From assembly GCA_013400975.1 (NCBI GenBank), contig WBMZ01010922.1, positions 186,001-250,000 on the forward strand: a stretch of DNA of 64,000 nucleotides, written 5' to 3'. This document shows, piece after piece, positions 43,401-53,495 of this stretch (the stretch's first letter is position 1; each line of letters starts with the position of its first letter). The DNA is from Atrichornis clamosus (lineage: Eukaryota; Chordata; Aves; Passeriformes; Menuridae). Made by a program: the position numbers and the translations under genes. The notes below the pieces were generated by a model. That model did no database searches, was not told the DNA's origin, and was given only the letters and a program-made list of their open reading frames with translations.

Positions 43401-46400
43401 TGACATAGCAGTAACAAACATTCTTTCCTTACTACTTTTATGTTGTACCATTCTGTTTCAAGGAGAGGTATATTTTGAAAAGCTGGTGTATCTGAATAAA
43501 TTGATTTTCACTGTGTTCTGAGCAGATTAACAGTAAGTGGAAGCTATCCTTCTACAAAGCTTTATCACTTCCTTCGAACAAAGCCTCCTTCTTCAATCCA
43601 TTCTGGTACAGATATTGGCCTGCTGATGGGAAAGCATCTTAAAACCTGCAGATAAATGCTGCCTTGCAATGCTTACACAGATATATTTTTGCTAACTTAA
43701 GACTGGGCAGGCTCTCTTTTCAAGGAGAGATTGTATGCATGCAAGCCTAACATCTAGGCCAAATAAAAAAAAAAACCCAAAGCTTCAGGTTCATAGGTGC
43801 CTGTAGCTGCAGACATACTGTTAAAACAATATCCCATATTTGCAAAATGGTAGAAATATGGACTAGGACAATCTGTTTAAACCTCACCCATTTTCATGGC
43901 AGAGCTGCACATTTAGTGAAGTATTTAACTTATCTGCAATGTTTTTGAAGTTGTATATCAAAACTACTTATTCTTACCATCAGTTAGGTGAACTTGGGTG
44001 TCGGCTGACTTACTTGTATTAACTGCAGCAGAATTTTTTGCATCAGGCAAAGCAGCAGGCATTACACCAATCACCAGCATTTCCACTCTCTGTTCTACTC
44101 TCTGCCTGGCTTGACAGCGCACCACAACTGCAGAAAAGCAAGAATATGTTCTTTGCAAAGCACTGGCATCTTGATTTTAACATAGCAATTAAACACAGCA
44201 GTTAAATGTGCTTAGAGAAAAGCAGAATTCCAGTAAGGAGCAAGATAACGAAAAGCTTTTCCCAAACTACAGTTTCTATTTTTCTGTTTTGGTGAAGTAG
44301 TAGAAAATATTGCTAAGCAAACAAAAATATGTTCAGTTAGTTCCCAAGAGCACTTGCAAATTTCTGTCTTATTTTCTATTCCACAGCTCATCATACTACC
44401 AATTCTACATTTTCTTTTTCCTAAATGGCCAAGTAATATTTATTAATAAAATCAGATATTAGATCTAGGATTTGACTGGACAAGTCCCTGAGTAACCTCC
44501 CTCGGATTAGATGACCTCCAGTGGTCCCCTCCAATTTAAACTGTTGTATGCTTCTTTGACTCTACACTCTACAAGAATTAAAAAAAAATATTCTGGATGA
44601 TCCTCCATTTGTAATCACTTTTATAAGATAACCAAGTTGTCATCTACTTAACATGTACTACATGGGTTGTGACCACTGATCATTTTAATTGGTCTCATGA
44701 GATGGAAAGCCAAGTGACTTCTAGTAGTTAAAGTATATTAAAATGCAAATAAGAATGACACAAAAATGAACTTGCTAATATACTAGCAAAACAGCTTTGG
44801 GTTTTGACATAACAGCCTGTAGCCCACAGGCAATTTTAATAAATGTCTGTATTAAAAGAAATGACAATACTATTTTGATTATTTCTGGGTCATTTTTGAA
44901 AGACCTAGTACTTCCTTAGAAAAAAAAATTAGCCCAACATAACATGCTGATTGCCGAAGAATTATATGTATTCTAAATGAATGCAATGCTTCTTTTATGC
45001 ATTACACTTACTGAACATAAATTAATGGATAACAGTTATAAATATGCTATAATTTAGTTTTGCTGTTTTAAAAAAGCATTTAGGAATTTAAAATTACTTA
45101 AGATTTGACATTATTTAAGTTTCTGATAATATACAGAAGTGATGTCACTTAAGTAATTTATGAATGCTAAACATTTTAAATTATAACTTATACAGAAAGT
45201 CTTGGGCCCTGCATTTGGGTCACAACAACCCCAGACCATGTCCCAGACTCGAGCAAGAACAGCTGGAAAGCTGCCCAGCGGAACAGGACCTGGGGATGTT
45301 GGTGAAATATAGACCAAACATGAGCTGACAGTGCTCAGGTGGCCAGGAAGGCCGAAGGCACCTGGCCTAAATCAGCAACAACCTGGCAGCAGGACCAGGG
45401 CAGGGATTGTCCCCCTGTACTGGTCACTGGTGAGGCCACACCTCAAATCTGTGTTCAGTTTTGGGCCCCTCACTACAACAAAGACCTTGAGGGGCTGGAG
45501 TGTGTCCAGAGAAGGGAACAGAGCTGGGGAAGGGTCTGGAGCACAAGTCCTGTGAGGAGCAGTTGAAGGAGCTGGGGGTGTTTTGCCTGGAGAAAGAGGC
45601 TCAGGAGGGACCTTAGGTGGGGGTTGGTCTCTTCTCCCAAGTAACAAGAGCAAATATCTTCAAGTTGTGCTAAGGGAGGTTTAGATTGGATATTGGAAAA
45701 AATTTATCAATGGAAAGGGTGGCCAGGTGTTGGAATAAGGTGTCCAGGGAAGTGGTGGAATCATTGTACCTGGAAGTGTTCAAAAATCGTGTAGATGTGG
45801 TGCTTAGGGACACGGTTTAGTGGGAACGTGGAGGTGCTGGGTTAGTGGTTGGACTTGATGATCTAAGAGGTCTTTTCCAACTTTAATGATTCTGTGATTC
45901 TAATGAAAGCAACAGCCCAATAAAAGGTAGATTTATCTCAAAGAGTGCCAGTGAATTACACAACAGCTTTAAAAAACACAACAAACATCCACATTAATAT
46001 ACATAGTTTTAATGCTAATGAGACTCATTAAAATCATCATTTTGGGCAACAGTTGATTACATGATAATATTCTGTTTCATTCCTTAAGGTATTAAAGTGG
46101 AAATTGAAGAGATGAAAGCTCTAATTAATACCACATCATTGGCATTTGTCTACAAGTAAAGAGTCCTTAAGCAATATGAGTTAATGACAGTACAAATATC
46201 TATTTCTACGTTTTTCCAGAAATTGTTCCTGTACCTTAATACATTTAGTGTAGAAAGGTATTATATTCACTTATTCAGTCAGCAAAAGTAAGTTGAAAGG
46301 ACAATGAAATTGTCCCACATCTACATATTGAGCTGTAGCTTCAAGGTTATAGATTTAGAAAGACGTTCACAACTTCCTGTTTCATAGTTCTGAGATTGTA

Positions 46401-47851
46401 TCACACCTAAAACATAGGTGGTTAAATATATAAGCATTTACTATCCCCAAAATAAGCAAGAAACCCCTCCCCACCAAGAATGTCAGTAATCTTTTAATGC
46501 AAGTTTACTTCTCAGAAGCAAGGGGAAACTTACTGCTATTCACACTGCTTTAGATTCTAGTTTTGATTAAGAAATAAAATTCAAGGCTGAGAGAAAACAG
46601 CAAAGATCTACTCCAATATTTTGCACACTGTAAACTCTCCAGAAGGGTGTTCTGAGGATGCAAGAAGAATTCTACCCTTGAGTCAGTCCTTTGTTCAACT
46701 TACCTTCAGTTCTTAAACTTAATTGGGACACTGAAGGGCACAGGTCTTAAGATTTCCAACTGCCTCCAGCTCCTTTTATCCATAATAAGAACAAAATAAT
46801 AGATCTAGATTTGCTTTGTAAGAGGGGAAGGGAGATTTTATTTTTAATATGTGACTTTATTATTTTTAAGATGTAGCAAAGATGCTGCAAATTCCTTTCA
46901 TCAAGCAGGTGAGAACATAAATGACTATTTAATTTTCTTAAATTTATTGTTCAAGCTTTTTTCAAGCATTACCTACCTAATTTCTGCTGTGGTGCTTCAG
47001 GCATTCCATGAACCGGATAGATCCAGAGAATTCCCTGAATTCCCCCATTCTCTGCCATAGTAAAATTGCTAGGAAAATAAGAGTATCATTATGAAAGACT
47101 GCTGAGAATTCTTTTTTCAAAGTAATCTAGACTTAAGAGTTGTTGGAAAGGTTAGGCTCTATTTTATTGTATGCTGTAATGGGAACCATATCTGAGAAAA
47201 ATATGAAATAAAATCCAACTAAATATATCAGCTATAAATTATATCAGCTATAACTTACATCCACTCAGTGTATTTGATTGTTATAAATATGAGAATATTT
47301 GGCCTGATCTGCATTCTGTTGGGTTATGTTTACACTGAAATAAAGTTTCTGCAGTTTATGAATTACATAAAATATCTGGATGAGAATCATTATTAGCCCA
47401 AATGCATTGCAAAACCACAGGCACCTAAGAGCTTTCATTGGCTCAATATCCATAACTGCACCAGCAGGTAGTACTTTACATTTTCTTTATTTAAAGTGAG
47501 AATAGGCAGGTACTAAACAGAGAGATCTTATCCTGAATCTCCATACTTTGCAGGGTACATTAAAAGCTTTTGATGGCAACTCATTGCCCTCAAAATCAGA
47601 CACTGGATTGCCCTTAGGAGCTACCCACACACAGTCGATGGGATAAACGATGATCTTCAACTATTTTCCCTTTCCTATTAGAATAAATTACCTGTTTAAG
47701 TCTTCATTTGATTCAGCAGAAAGCTCATAAGACCAGTTTTCACCATTTTCCCTCATTACATGAATCACCACCTCAGCTTTATAAATTTTCATTGCATGTG
47801 GCATAAATAACACGGGGATGTCCAGTTGTTCTTTTGGAGCTAATCGGATTC
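10229..47851 (-). CDS. CFAP47: CFAP47-like gene, C-terminal part (seven joined exons)
   Basis: This is the span of a split gene; the exons are listed separately. Joining 47851-47692, 47068-46977, 44127-43978, 31182-31011, 29539-29378, 20068-19900 and 10450-10229 gives 1127 coding bases: 374 whole codons, a stop, and two bases finishing a codon from upstream. Every junction is GT-AG and each exon's leftover phase fits the next (2, 1, 1, 2, 2, 0), which random open frames would rarely do. The protein resembles the end of CFAP47 (CHDC2/CXorf22), with motifs such as [33 protein letters not shown] and [13 protein letters not shown]. From family knowledge, CFAP47 is a large axonemal protein with a calponin-homology domain and many ASH/MSP-like domains, associated with the central apparatus of motile cilia and sperm flagella. 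Only the C-terminal part, roughly an eighth of the usual ~3,000-residue length, is here. The frame is intact, so the gene looks functional. The name comes from recollection of the family, not a search. Confidence 0.85.
10451..19899 (-). other. last intron, 9.4 kb
   Basis: Bounded by donor gtaagc (after 19900) and acceptor ctttcag (before 10450). The flanking exons are in phase 0. It holds a (TATC)n microsatellite and A-rich runs (for example around 13917-13931 and 15557-15569). I could name no transposon. Somewhat GC-richer patches at about 11800-12300 and 16620-16790 showed no exon-like structure. Confidence 0.8.
18462..18488. repeat. (TATC)n microsatellite
   Basis: About six copies of a tetranucleotide reading tatc, running into tatatata. 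It lies in the last intron, between the exons at 19900 and 10450. Confidence 0.9.
19900..20068 (-). CDS. CFAP47: CFAP47-like exon (last ASH-like domain)
   Basis: The exon is 169 bases, with acceptor cttttgtgtag and donor gtaagc. One base completes an Arg codon and 56 codons follow, ending in phase 0. The translation has [18 protein letters not shown], a [15 protein letters not shown] strand and [17 protein letters not shown]. This is a near-complete ASH/MSP-like core: an F-x-V-x-P strand, a G-x-L-x-P-x-G-T turn, a V-x-Y-x-P strand, then Y-x-A-x-L-V-I. It is noticeably more GC-rich than the surrounding intron, as expected for a conserved exon. Confidence 0.92.
20069..29377 (-). other. intron, 9.3 kb
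   Basis: Lies between the exons at 29378 and 20068, in phase 2. It contains the CR1 copy at 27435-28035. Apart from that it is AT-rich unique sequence with a GC-richer patch at about 21660-22120 in which I saw no exon. Confidence 0.8.
27435..28035 (-). mobile_element. CR1 LINE fragment, minus orientation
   Basis: It starts with cacagaatcatggaattata, the reverse complement of a CR1 3' tail, followed by a diagnostic ggctggaagggacatcagtg. On the minus strand the body encodes a recognisable but degraded CR1 segment ([20 protein letters not shown]). A 186-residue open frame on the plus strand (27457-28017) is simply antisense to the element. It sits in the intron between the exons at 29378 and 20068, in the same orientation as the gene. 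Confidence 0.93.
29378..29539 (-). CDS. CFAP47: CFAP47-like exon ([13 protein letters not shown] ... [10 protein letters not shown])
   Basis: The exon is 162 bases. One base completes an Arg codon, 53 codons follow, and AG is left over before a gtaaaa donor. The translation includes [19 protein letters not shown] and [20 protein letters not shown]. The G.WKFP strand and the acidic EPEVDDVI run followed by a GL turn are the features that most strongly suggest CFAP47. The acceptor reads ctaaaattttaag, an unusual AAG with a short pyrimidine tract, but it is the only AG that keeps the phase and avoids a stop. Confidence 0.9.
29540..31010 (-). other. intron, 1.5 kb
   Basis: Lies between the exons at 31011 and 29539, in phase 2. 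AT-rich, with no repeat family recognised. Confidence 0.85.
31011..31182 (-). CDS. CFAP47: CFAP47-like exon ([12 protein letters not shown] segment)
   Basis: The exon is 172 bases, with acceptor tatcttttag and donor gtaaga. Two bases complete a Gly codon, 56 codons follow, and AG is left over. Readable parts are [39 protein letters not shown] and VFAPNKPM. The last part has the alternating hydrophobic strand followed by a FAP motif that is usual in ASH/MSP-like domains. It lies 12.8 kb of intron downstream of the preceding exon. Confidence 0.9.
34738..34879. repeat. 71-bp tandem duplication, two near-identical copies
   Basis: 34738-34808 and 34809-34879 are two adjacent 71-base copies differing at one position (G at 34752, C at 34823). 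Each reads from aaaggggaggatct to gagacagatgga. Such near-identity implies a recent event. It lies in the intron between the exons at 43978 and 31182, with no sign of coding function. Confidence 0.95.
38503..39647 (+). mobile_element. probable solo LTR of an avian endogenous retrovirus
   Basis: The block is unlike the surrounding AT-rich intron. It starts TGTCGTGGTTTTG and has a matching inverted end CAAACCACAACA at 39576, followed by a diverged second copy of that end (CAAACTAAAACA at 39647). An AATAAA (39388-39393) lies before a T-rich stretch, as in the R/U5 part of an LTR. There are no gag, pol or env frames, so it is probably a solo LTR. The TG...CA ends and the purine-rich 'gagcccac...ggagcaggg' repeats resemble ERVL-type LTRs of passerines. 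I could not find a clean target-site duplication. It lies in the intron between the exons at 43978 and 31182. Confidence 0.75.
38911..39050 (+). repeat. two imperfect ~71-bp tandem copies inside the LTR
   Basis: Two diverged copies start near 38911 and 38982. Both contain tgcaaatg(t/c)tggagcaggg and a ctgcagcctgtgga segment. Tandem repeats in the U3 of retroviral LTRs commonly carry enhancer sites; that role here is inference. Confidence 0.7.
40914..40934. repeat. (TA)n microsatellite
   Basis: About ten TA repeats within the intron between the exons at 43978 and 31182. Confidence 0.9.
43978..44127 (-). CDS. CFAP47: CFAP47-like exon ([20 protein letters not shown])
   Basis: The exon is 150 bases, with acceptor ttttctgcag and donor gtaaga. 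Two bases complete a Val codon, 49 codons follow, and G is left over. The first half, around [17 protein letters not shown], looks like the beta strand that closes an ASH-like domain, ending in a VIGVMP turn. The second half ([16 protein letters not shown]) is polar and low in hydrophobic residues, probably a flexible linker before the next domain. Phases match both neighbouring exons. Confidence 0.88.
44465..44565 (+). mobile_element. short ancient CR1 3' end fragment
   Basis: The segment gattagatgacctccagtgg, then tcccctccaattt, matches the diverged last 100 bases of CR1 in plus orientation. The terminal octamer repeat is poorly preserved, which suggests an old insertion. It lies in the intron between the exons at 46977 and 44127. 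Confidence 0.6.
45201..45904 (+). mobile_element. CR1 LINE fragment, about 700 bp
   Basis: This is the longest CR1 copy in the window, in plus orientation (antisense to the CFAP47-like gene). Recognisable pieces are cagttttgggcccctcacta, ggctggagtgtgtccagaga, ggttggacttgatgatctaa and the tail gattctgtgattctaatg. Frames are broken by stops and small indels. It lies in the intron between the exons at 46977 and 44127. Confidence 0.93.
46977..47068 (-). CDS. CFAP47: CFAP47-like exon ([12 protein letters not shown] segment)
   Basis: This 92-base exon is too short to stand out as an ORF. It has acceptor ttttcctag and donor gtaggt. One base completes the Ser codon begun in the previous exon, 30 codons follow, and G is left over. 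The translation contains [19 protein letters not shown], a tryptophan- and proline-rich link between ASH-like domains that I recognise from CFAP47-type proteins. It was found because the exons at 47851-47692 and 44127-43978 do not join in phase without it; including it repairs both junctions. Confidence 0.85.
47069..47691 (-). other. intron, 0.6 kb
   Basis: Lies between the exons at 47692 and 47068, in phase 2. It is the shortest intron seen. A 62-residue frame at 47453-47265 inside it is not coding, because the flanking exons already join in phase. Confidence 0.85.
47692..47851 (-). CDS. CFAP47: CFAP47-like exon (ASH-like strand segment)
   Basis: The exon is 160 bases, with acceptor cttacag and donor gtaatt. 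Two bases finish a codon from upstream, 52 codons follow, and AG is left for the next exon. The translation starts [18 protein letters not shown] and continues with [11 protein letters not shown] and a GENWSYEL segment. The pattern of a proline after a hydrophobic strand, then an alternating strand reading IPVLFMP, is typical of the second half of an ASH/MSP-like domain. It is the most upstream exon I consider secure, because its 3' phase fits the next exon and no stop interrupts it. Confidence 0.85.
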
Positions 47852-50800
47852 CTGTAAGATGGAACAGATTGTTATGGCAATTTGAAAGTTTTCAAAATTA
47901 TTTATATCATTTTATTCATGTATTTCCCTTTTTCTTTTTTAATCAGTCTTTAACATTTTATCATAGTATACTGTTTTCCCTGTGAAAAATTCCATTTTAC
48001 ACTGTTTTTGCTACAGCCAGATTTAATCTTATAGTAGCATTTGTGGCCTGATTTTCTGTAATCAGAAACACAGTGTTTCAATGTGTTTATATGAAGTGTT
48101 GTTTTAGTCTTCTACTTACTGATAAAATCTAAAATGGGACCCACAGAAACTGAACAAAAACCCCACAATTAAGTGAATGTCCCACACTTAATATTCAGAG
48201 ATCACATGTAACATATATCAATCCCATGATTTTCTAGGGCCTACATCATCATTTTTCAGCTGTGGGTTGCATCTGTGAGTAACACCACATAAAAAATATC
48301 AATCCAAAAGCAATTGTTCACATTCAAGATAATTATGATATATTTAAAACAATCTATATTATTATTATATAAACCATGCCTTTTCTGTATGATTTTTCAT
48401 CTGATTGATTTTTCTGTATTAAAAAAAAAAACAACAAACAACCCAAAGTTATATGGTCTGTAATGAAGGTAGCCTGATATTTTAAAGTTTTCAGGGCCTT
48501 TTTCCAGTTACATGCCAGGCTGCCAAGCGTCAGAACATCTACCTAGGGTGTGTTCCAGCTATTTCAGAAACAAAGTTATTGAAAGATTACACAGGGTAGA
48601 ACAAGTAAATCATACAGTCTTTTCACATTCAAGCTCCTTGTTTGAAAAGAATTCTTGGAATTTGCAGGAAATGGCATCTGAGGGTTAAAGTTTCAGCTTT
48701 AATTCTGTCTGCAGAAAATCCTCTTTGTTATGAGTAACTACTTCTACATTAAGCTTTGAATCAATTTTTGTGATAACATTTCACACTTGCTACAATGCAC
48801 ACAAGCTAATACAGGTCTGTGGGTACCATTCCCAGAGAATGACTGGATCTTCTGGAGTTGCCCTGCCTGGGACGTGCAGCACTCTCCTAGGGATTGCTTC
48901 TTCTGATAACCACAGGTTGCTTCATGCTCAAAAAACGTCAGCAGTGAAACTTTACCTTGTACTCCAAATGATCACATTCCTACAGCCTAAATGCCTCGAG
49001 GGTGAAGACTTCACTGCTGAGAGCTGCAGCAGAGTAGGTGATAGGAAAATTGTAATGCAGTCTTGGGGAGGACAAAATGGAAAAAAGGTGGATGCACAGA
49101 AGTTTGGAAATGAAGGTGGACGTGTAGGGAGACTGAGTAAAATGATGTCAGACAGGAATGGCCAGAAGGAATAAAGTTCAAATAAGTCACAGCACGGAAG
49201 GAAAGAAGGGTTTGAAAAAAGCTCTCCAAAACACAGCACAAGAGTCCGGACTCCTCATCTGCACCAATCCTTTACCAGTATTAAATTATAGAGTCTACCG
49301 GACATGGCAACTTCTATTGTTATCTCATAGTCTGTTGTTGCTTTAATTTATTTCTTCAACACAAACAGCAACCTTGACTAAAAATATTTGAAGCAGCTAA
49401 ATTAACAACATATTTAAATTACTAAATTTCCCTGTACAGACTGAATACCTTTATGAGGAATTATCCTCTACTGTGTTATGTATGAACTTCATATAGTATA
49501 TAACCCAACTGGAGTTGATGTAATTCTGTAGATGTTAAGCTTTTAGCTAGATACACTCTTAAATTAAAATAAACTAACCAAATTAAGATTGGTAAATCAA
49601 TCTTAAATTAGGAAAGTGGGGTATATTTAAAACCAAACAACTCTGCAGTACTTCTACCTCTCCTAATTAAAAAGGCCTCAGGACATCAAATAGAGACCAC
49701 TACCTCATATTAATATGAATGTTAAAAATAGTAGGAAATTCTTACCTAAACATCTCTGGATTTCTTTATGTAAGAGGTTTATCATATAGTACTTATGAAA
49801 ATTAACCAACGGCTTTGCACTTGTAATTGCTTAATTCTTGTGTGTTTGTAAAAGTTCATCATGGTAAGAGTAATTTGCCTTTGAAATAATTACTTGAAAA
49901 GTCTTGTATCATGAAATAGCTTGAAAATATCCTCATTAAAAATCCATTAAAATGTTAGTATCTAGATTAAAAAAATAAACTACACTTCTTTTTTTTATCC
50001 ATTCTGATAAAGATTTAAGATTTTTCTTTAGATCTTTGATGCACTATCTATCAAGCCCATACCCAAATTTAAAAGATATACTATATATGCATGTATTGCT
50101 GGAAATCACGTGGTCAAAGTGAAAATCTTTTTAAATTAACAACTAATTTTTAATCCGGTACCTGAAATATCTAAGCTGATTGCAGACATTGTTGCAATAC
50201 TTCTGAAGACATCTGGACTAGGATCCATCCCTCTGGATCAGAGGCCAACTACAGCACTGACACACTATTCTCCCCCAGTGAGAGGAGAGGCAGTTCTCTA
50301 CTGGGATTTGCCCACTTTGGGCTTACTCTGTTCTAGTTAAGACAGAGGCCAGTAAATTCTTTAAAATAGAAGAGTATACCTCAGGATATATTTGCAATTA
50401 GATTGCCTTGAATCCACATACATGCACCCCAAAATAGTGTAAACAACAACAGCATGCATTTTGTGCACCATGACAGCACATCCTTCAGCTTTATTTGCAA
50501 AGCTTTTAACATATTACAAATAGAACAGATAGTAAACTTATACCTAGTTATCTGCATTACATATATTGTTAAACTGTAGCTTAATTATGTCTGTTACAGG
50601 ACACAGTGCCTTGGGTTTTTAAAATAAATTTCAATACAGAATCCATATGATAGCATTCTGGGTCATTCTGGCAGAAAATTGGTTATTAAAGATCATGGAA
50701 TGACACATTTTATAATATCGCTGTAGAAACAGCCTGTATTCACATTTTTAATAAAAAATCTTCTTAGTAGAAGCTGTTCATAATGATGGTAATTTTTATA

Positions 50801-53174
50801 TCACTGGGCTTGCCTGCAGCTGTCAACTAACCAACTGATCATTAACTGCTAATGCAGATTTAGTACCTTATGATTTTGGATAATAAGATAGAGGAAATAG
50901 ACCAAAAATCAGTTGCTTTTATATTTTTCCTTCCCATTTAGAGAATGTGGGCTTGCAATTGCTGGCAAAACAGAAAATAGCTATGTGGGCAACTTTAATA
51001 CAAATCAGTGTCACCAAGCGAGTTACTCCTATTTGCTTTGGGACATCAAGTACTCTCCTAGGGATAGCAAAAATTTATACCAATGGCTGATCCCTTCAAG
51101 TGAATATTATCCTGCAATGACTATCCACAAATTCTTTGCAAGAAATGCATAGCAAGTTGGTCATATTTGGTAAAAAGCTTTGGGCTAGACTTTGATAGCA
51201 TTTCACTTCTCCTTCACTGGCCTACAGCTCATTAGGAAACAGTAAAAGTTAGCAGAGTAAGCTCAGCTGACCCTTTAAAAGACTGAAGGCATCTGATTCA
51301 AACCAAGGGCTGCAATTTGAGTCATCTGCCTTACAGAGAAGTGTGTGATCTGCATCCTCCCTCATTTCATTTTTAGGTAACCTTTTGTTAAGCCTTGCCT
51401 CAAGCCTCTCCAGAGGCTGGTGGAAAACACTGATTCTGCAAAAGATTCCTCAGGCACTGAGCCTAGAACTCAGAACTGAATTAGATAATAAATCAAAATG
51501 AGTGTATTTCAAATTCCTGGCTTCACTTCTTCCGGGCACTACCCTGTGGTTGAGTTCTGTGTAATTTCTGTGTCAGCCCTAGAAAGCACAGCACTGTGTG
51601 AGCTAAAATTAAAGAAGCACTGGATTCCCGTAGCTGGGATGTTATTTGGAAGGAATACAGATGGATAAAGATTCATTGGTTGTCTCTACAGCAGCTTAGG
51701 AAAATGTTAAGAGCAAGCATACCAGGCAGTGCCATGGTGATGAAATCGTGATGGCAATGAACAAAATATTCTGCAATACCTTTGCAAAGAATCATCACCC
51801 TCTAAATGAACTTTATCCTGAAGTCACGTATTTTTCATATTAGTAAGGTGCTTTGATGGCAGATTTTCTAGATGTTGAAGGGGCTATCTCCTTGATACAT
51901 TGCTCTTAATTCTGTAGTGTCTGAGTGCCTCCCATTGATTTTACCCAGAAGGAGAGCACTCAGTTCAGTCTCCTTTAATTGAAAAAGAGAGATGAGGCAG
52001 AGGCCACAATATCTTGTCTTATGGAGAATCATTTAGGGGGAGGCACTTTTGTTTGTTTGTTTGCTTCCTTGATAGTTTCTCCATTAAAATTACTATAGCA
52101 TCATTTCAATTAAACCCACAGACAGCTCTGCTAAAATTAGCACTGGCCATGTAAATGTCAACCCAGTATAATTAGGTCTCTTTTCGCCTATTATCCTCAG
52201 AATCTGGAAAGGGCAACCTCCAAAATATTCATAGACAGCAGCTGCTGCTGGGGAATTATTGCTAATTCCTTCTCAAGGAACTCATCCAGAAAAGGAGAAC
52301 CGATATCAGATAGTAAAGACTGAGATATTGCCAGCACAGCAGTAAGTATCTGAAATGCATAAAAAAAGTAAGGCCTAGGTATTCTTCATTTATTTTCATC
52401 TGCTGGAAGAGATAAAATCCTGGGTCACATATGAAAACTAAGATCTTTTATAGCAGATCTTCCAAATGTGTTTCATTGCTAAATCCCAAGAGTTTAATGA
52501 AGTACAGACAACATTTCTGCCTCTACGCTTATTAAAGTTAGGTGTATTTTTGTTTGCGTCTTTATTTTTAGTGCTTTCAATGAGGCTGCTTGAATTTTTT
52601 ATTCCCTTTCATTAAAACATTATCACAATCCCTTGTTATGGGTTCTAATTAAAAAACTGTGAAGAAGTAGCAGCTTGTGTTAGTTTTGCTCTATCAGTAT
52701 TATAATTATTCAGTCTCAATGAGTAAATATGAATAAAATTTTCTGAATATGAAAAACACTGCACCTCCTACAAAGGGAAAGGAAGAAGGTACAAGAGATC
52801 ACCCTGGTATAACAATTAGATTTTGGGTGTGGTTAAAGGCAAAGAAGCAAGATACTCTTATTTGCATCTTCCCTGGGACAAATGAAATGGATCATAATGC
52901 ACTTCAACTTATTTCAAGTTCTATACCAAAAAGCAAGAAAAATATAATAACCATGCAAAATGCTAAAGATTAAATTAATCTCATCCTATGTTTTAATATT
53001 TACATCACCATTTTCCTTCCCTCAGTAAAGTTCATTTAGGTAGGTGGGATGCAAGGAAGGTTCTTTTCACAGATGGTCTACAATGATTGCATTTCTAGGG
53101 GGCTCTCTCCTTCATGAAATATGGATTCTTACACCAAAAGGTAGAGTTGTGTTTTCCCTTGCCTCTGGCAGCTT

Positions 53175-53495
53175 CACAAAATCACAGAATACTTGAAGTT
53201 GGAAGGGACCTATAACAGACATAAGGTCCAACACTCCTGCCCAAGCAGAGTCACCTACCTGGACCATGCCCAAGAAGGCTTTTGGGTATCTCCAAGAATG
53301 GAGACTCCGTAACTTTTCTGGGCAATCTGTTCCAGTGCTCGGTCACCTTGACAGTAAAAAAAGCATTCCCTTTGCTCAGATGAAAATTCCCCTGTTACCT
53401 GTCACTGTGCACCACTGAAAAGAGCCTTTCTCACCCTTTTTGCACCCTCCTTTCTGGGACTTACACAGAATAATAAGATCCCCCTGAGCTGCTGA
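53175..53495 (-). mobile_element. CR1 LINE fragment, minus orientation
   Basis: It begins with cacaaaatcacagaatactt and gttggaagggacctataaca, the reverse complement of a CR1 3' end. It continues through the gggcaatctgttccagtgct segment. It is 5'-truncated and diverged, with no coding capacity. If the candidate exon at 59880 is real, it lies in the intron upstream of the exon at 47851. Confidence 0.9.

Larger units (their letters stand above)
31183..43977 (-). other. intron, 12.8 kb
   Basis: Lies between the exons at 43978 and 31182, in phase 1. It holds the 71-bp tandem duplication, the probable solo LTR and a (TA)n run. The rest is AT-rich with no exon-like segment that would keep the phase. 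Confidence 0.8.
44128..46976 (-). other. intron, 2.8 kb
   Basis: Lies between the exons at 46977 and 44127, in phase 1. It contains two CR1 pieces that make up about a quarter of its length. Confidence 0.85.

Noticed and set aside
47265..47453. 62-residue minus-strand open frame between two real exons
   Set aside because: The flanking exons join in phase without it, and its composition is intron-like.
48952..49239. 95-residue minus-strand open frame rich in Phe, Pro and Ser
   Set aside because: It is the complement of a purine-rich stretch. No phase-compatible splice sites join it to the CFAP47-like exons.
50913..51152. 79-residue plus-strand open frame with mixed composition
   Set aside because: It looks protein-like at first sight, but has no known motif and no flanking splice sites that I could support.
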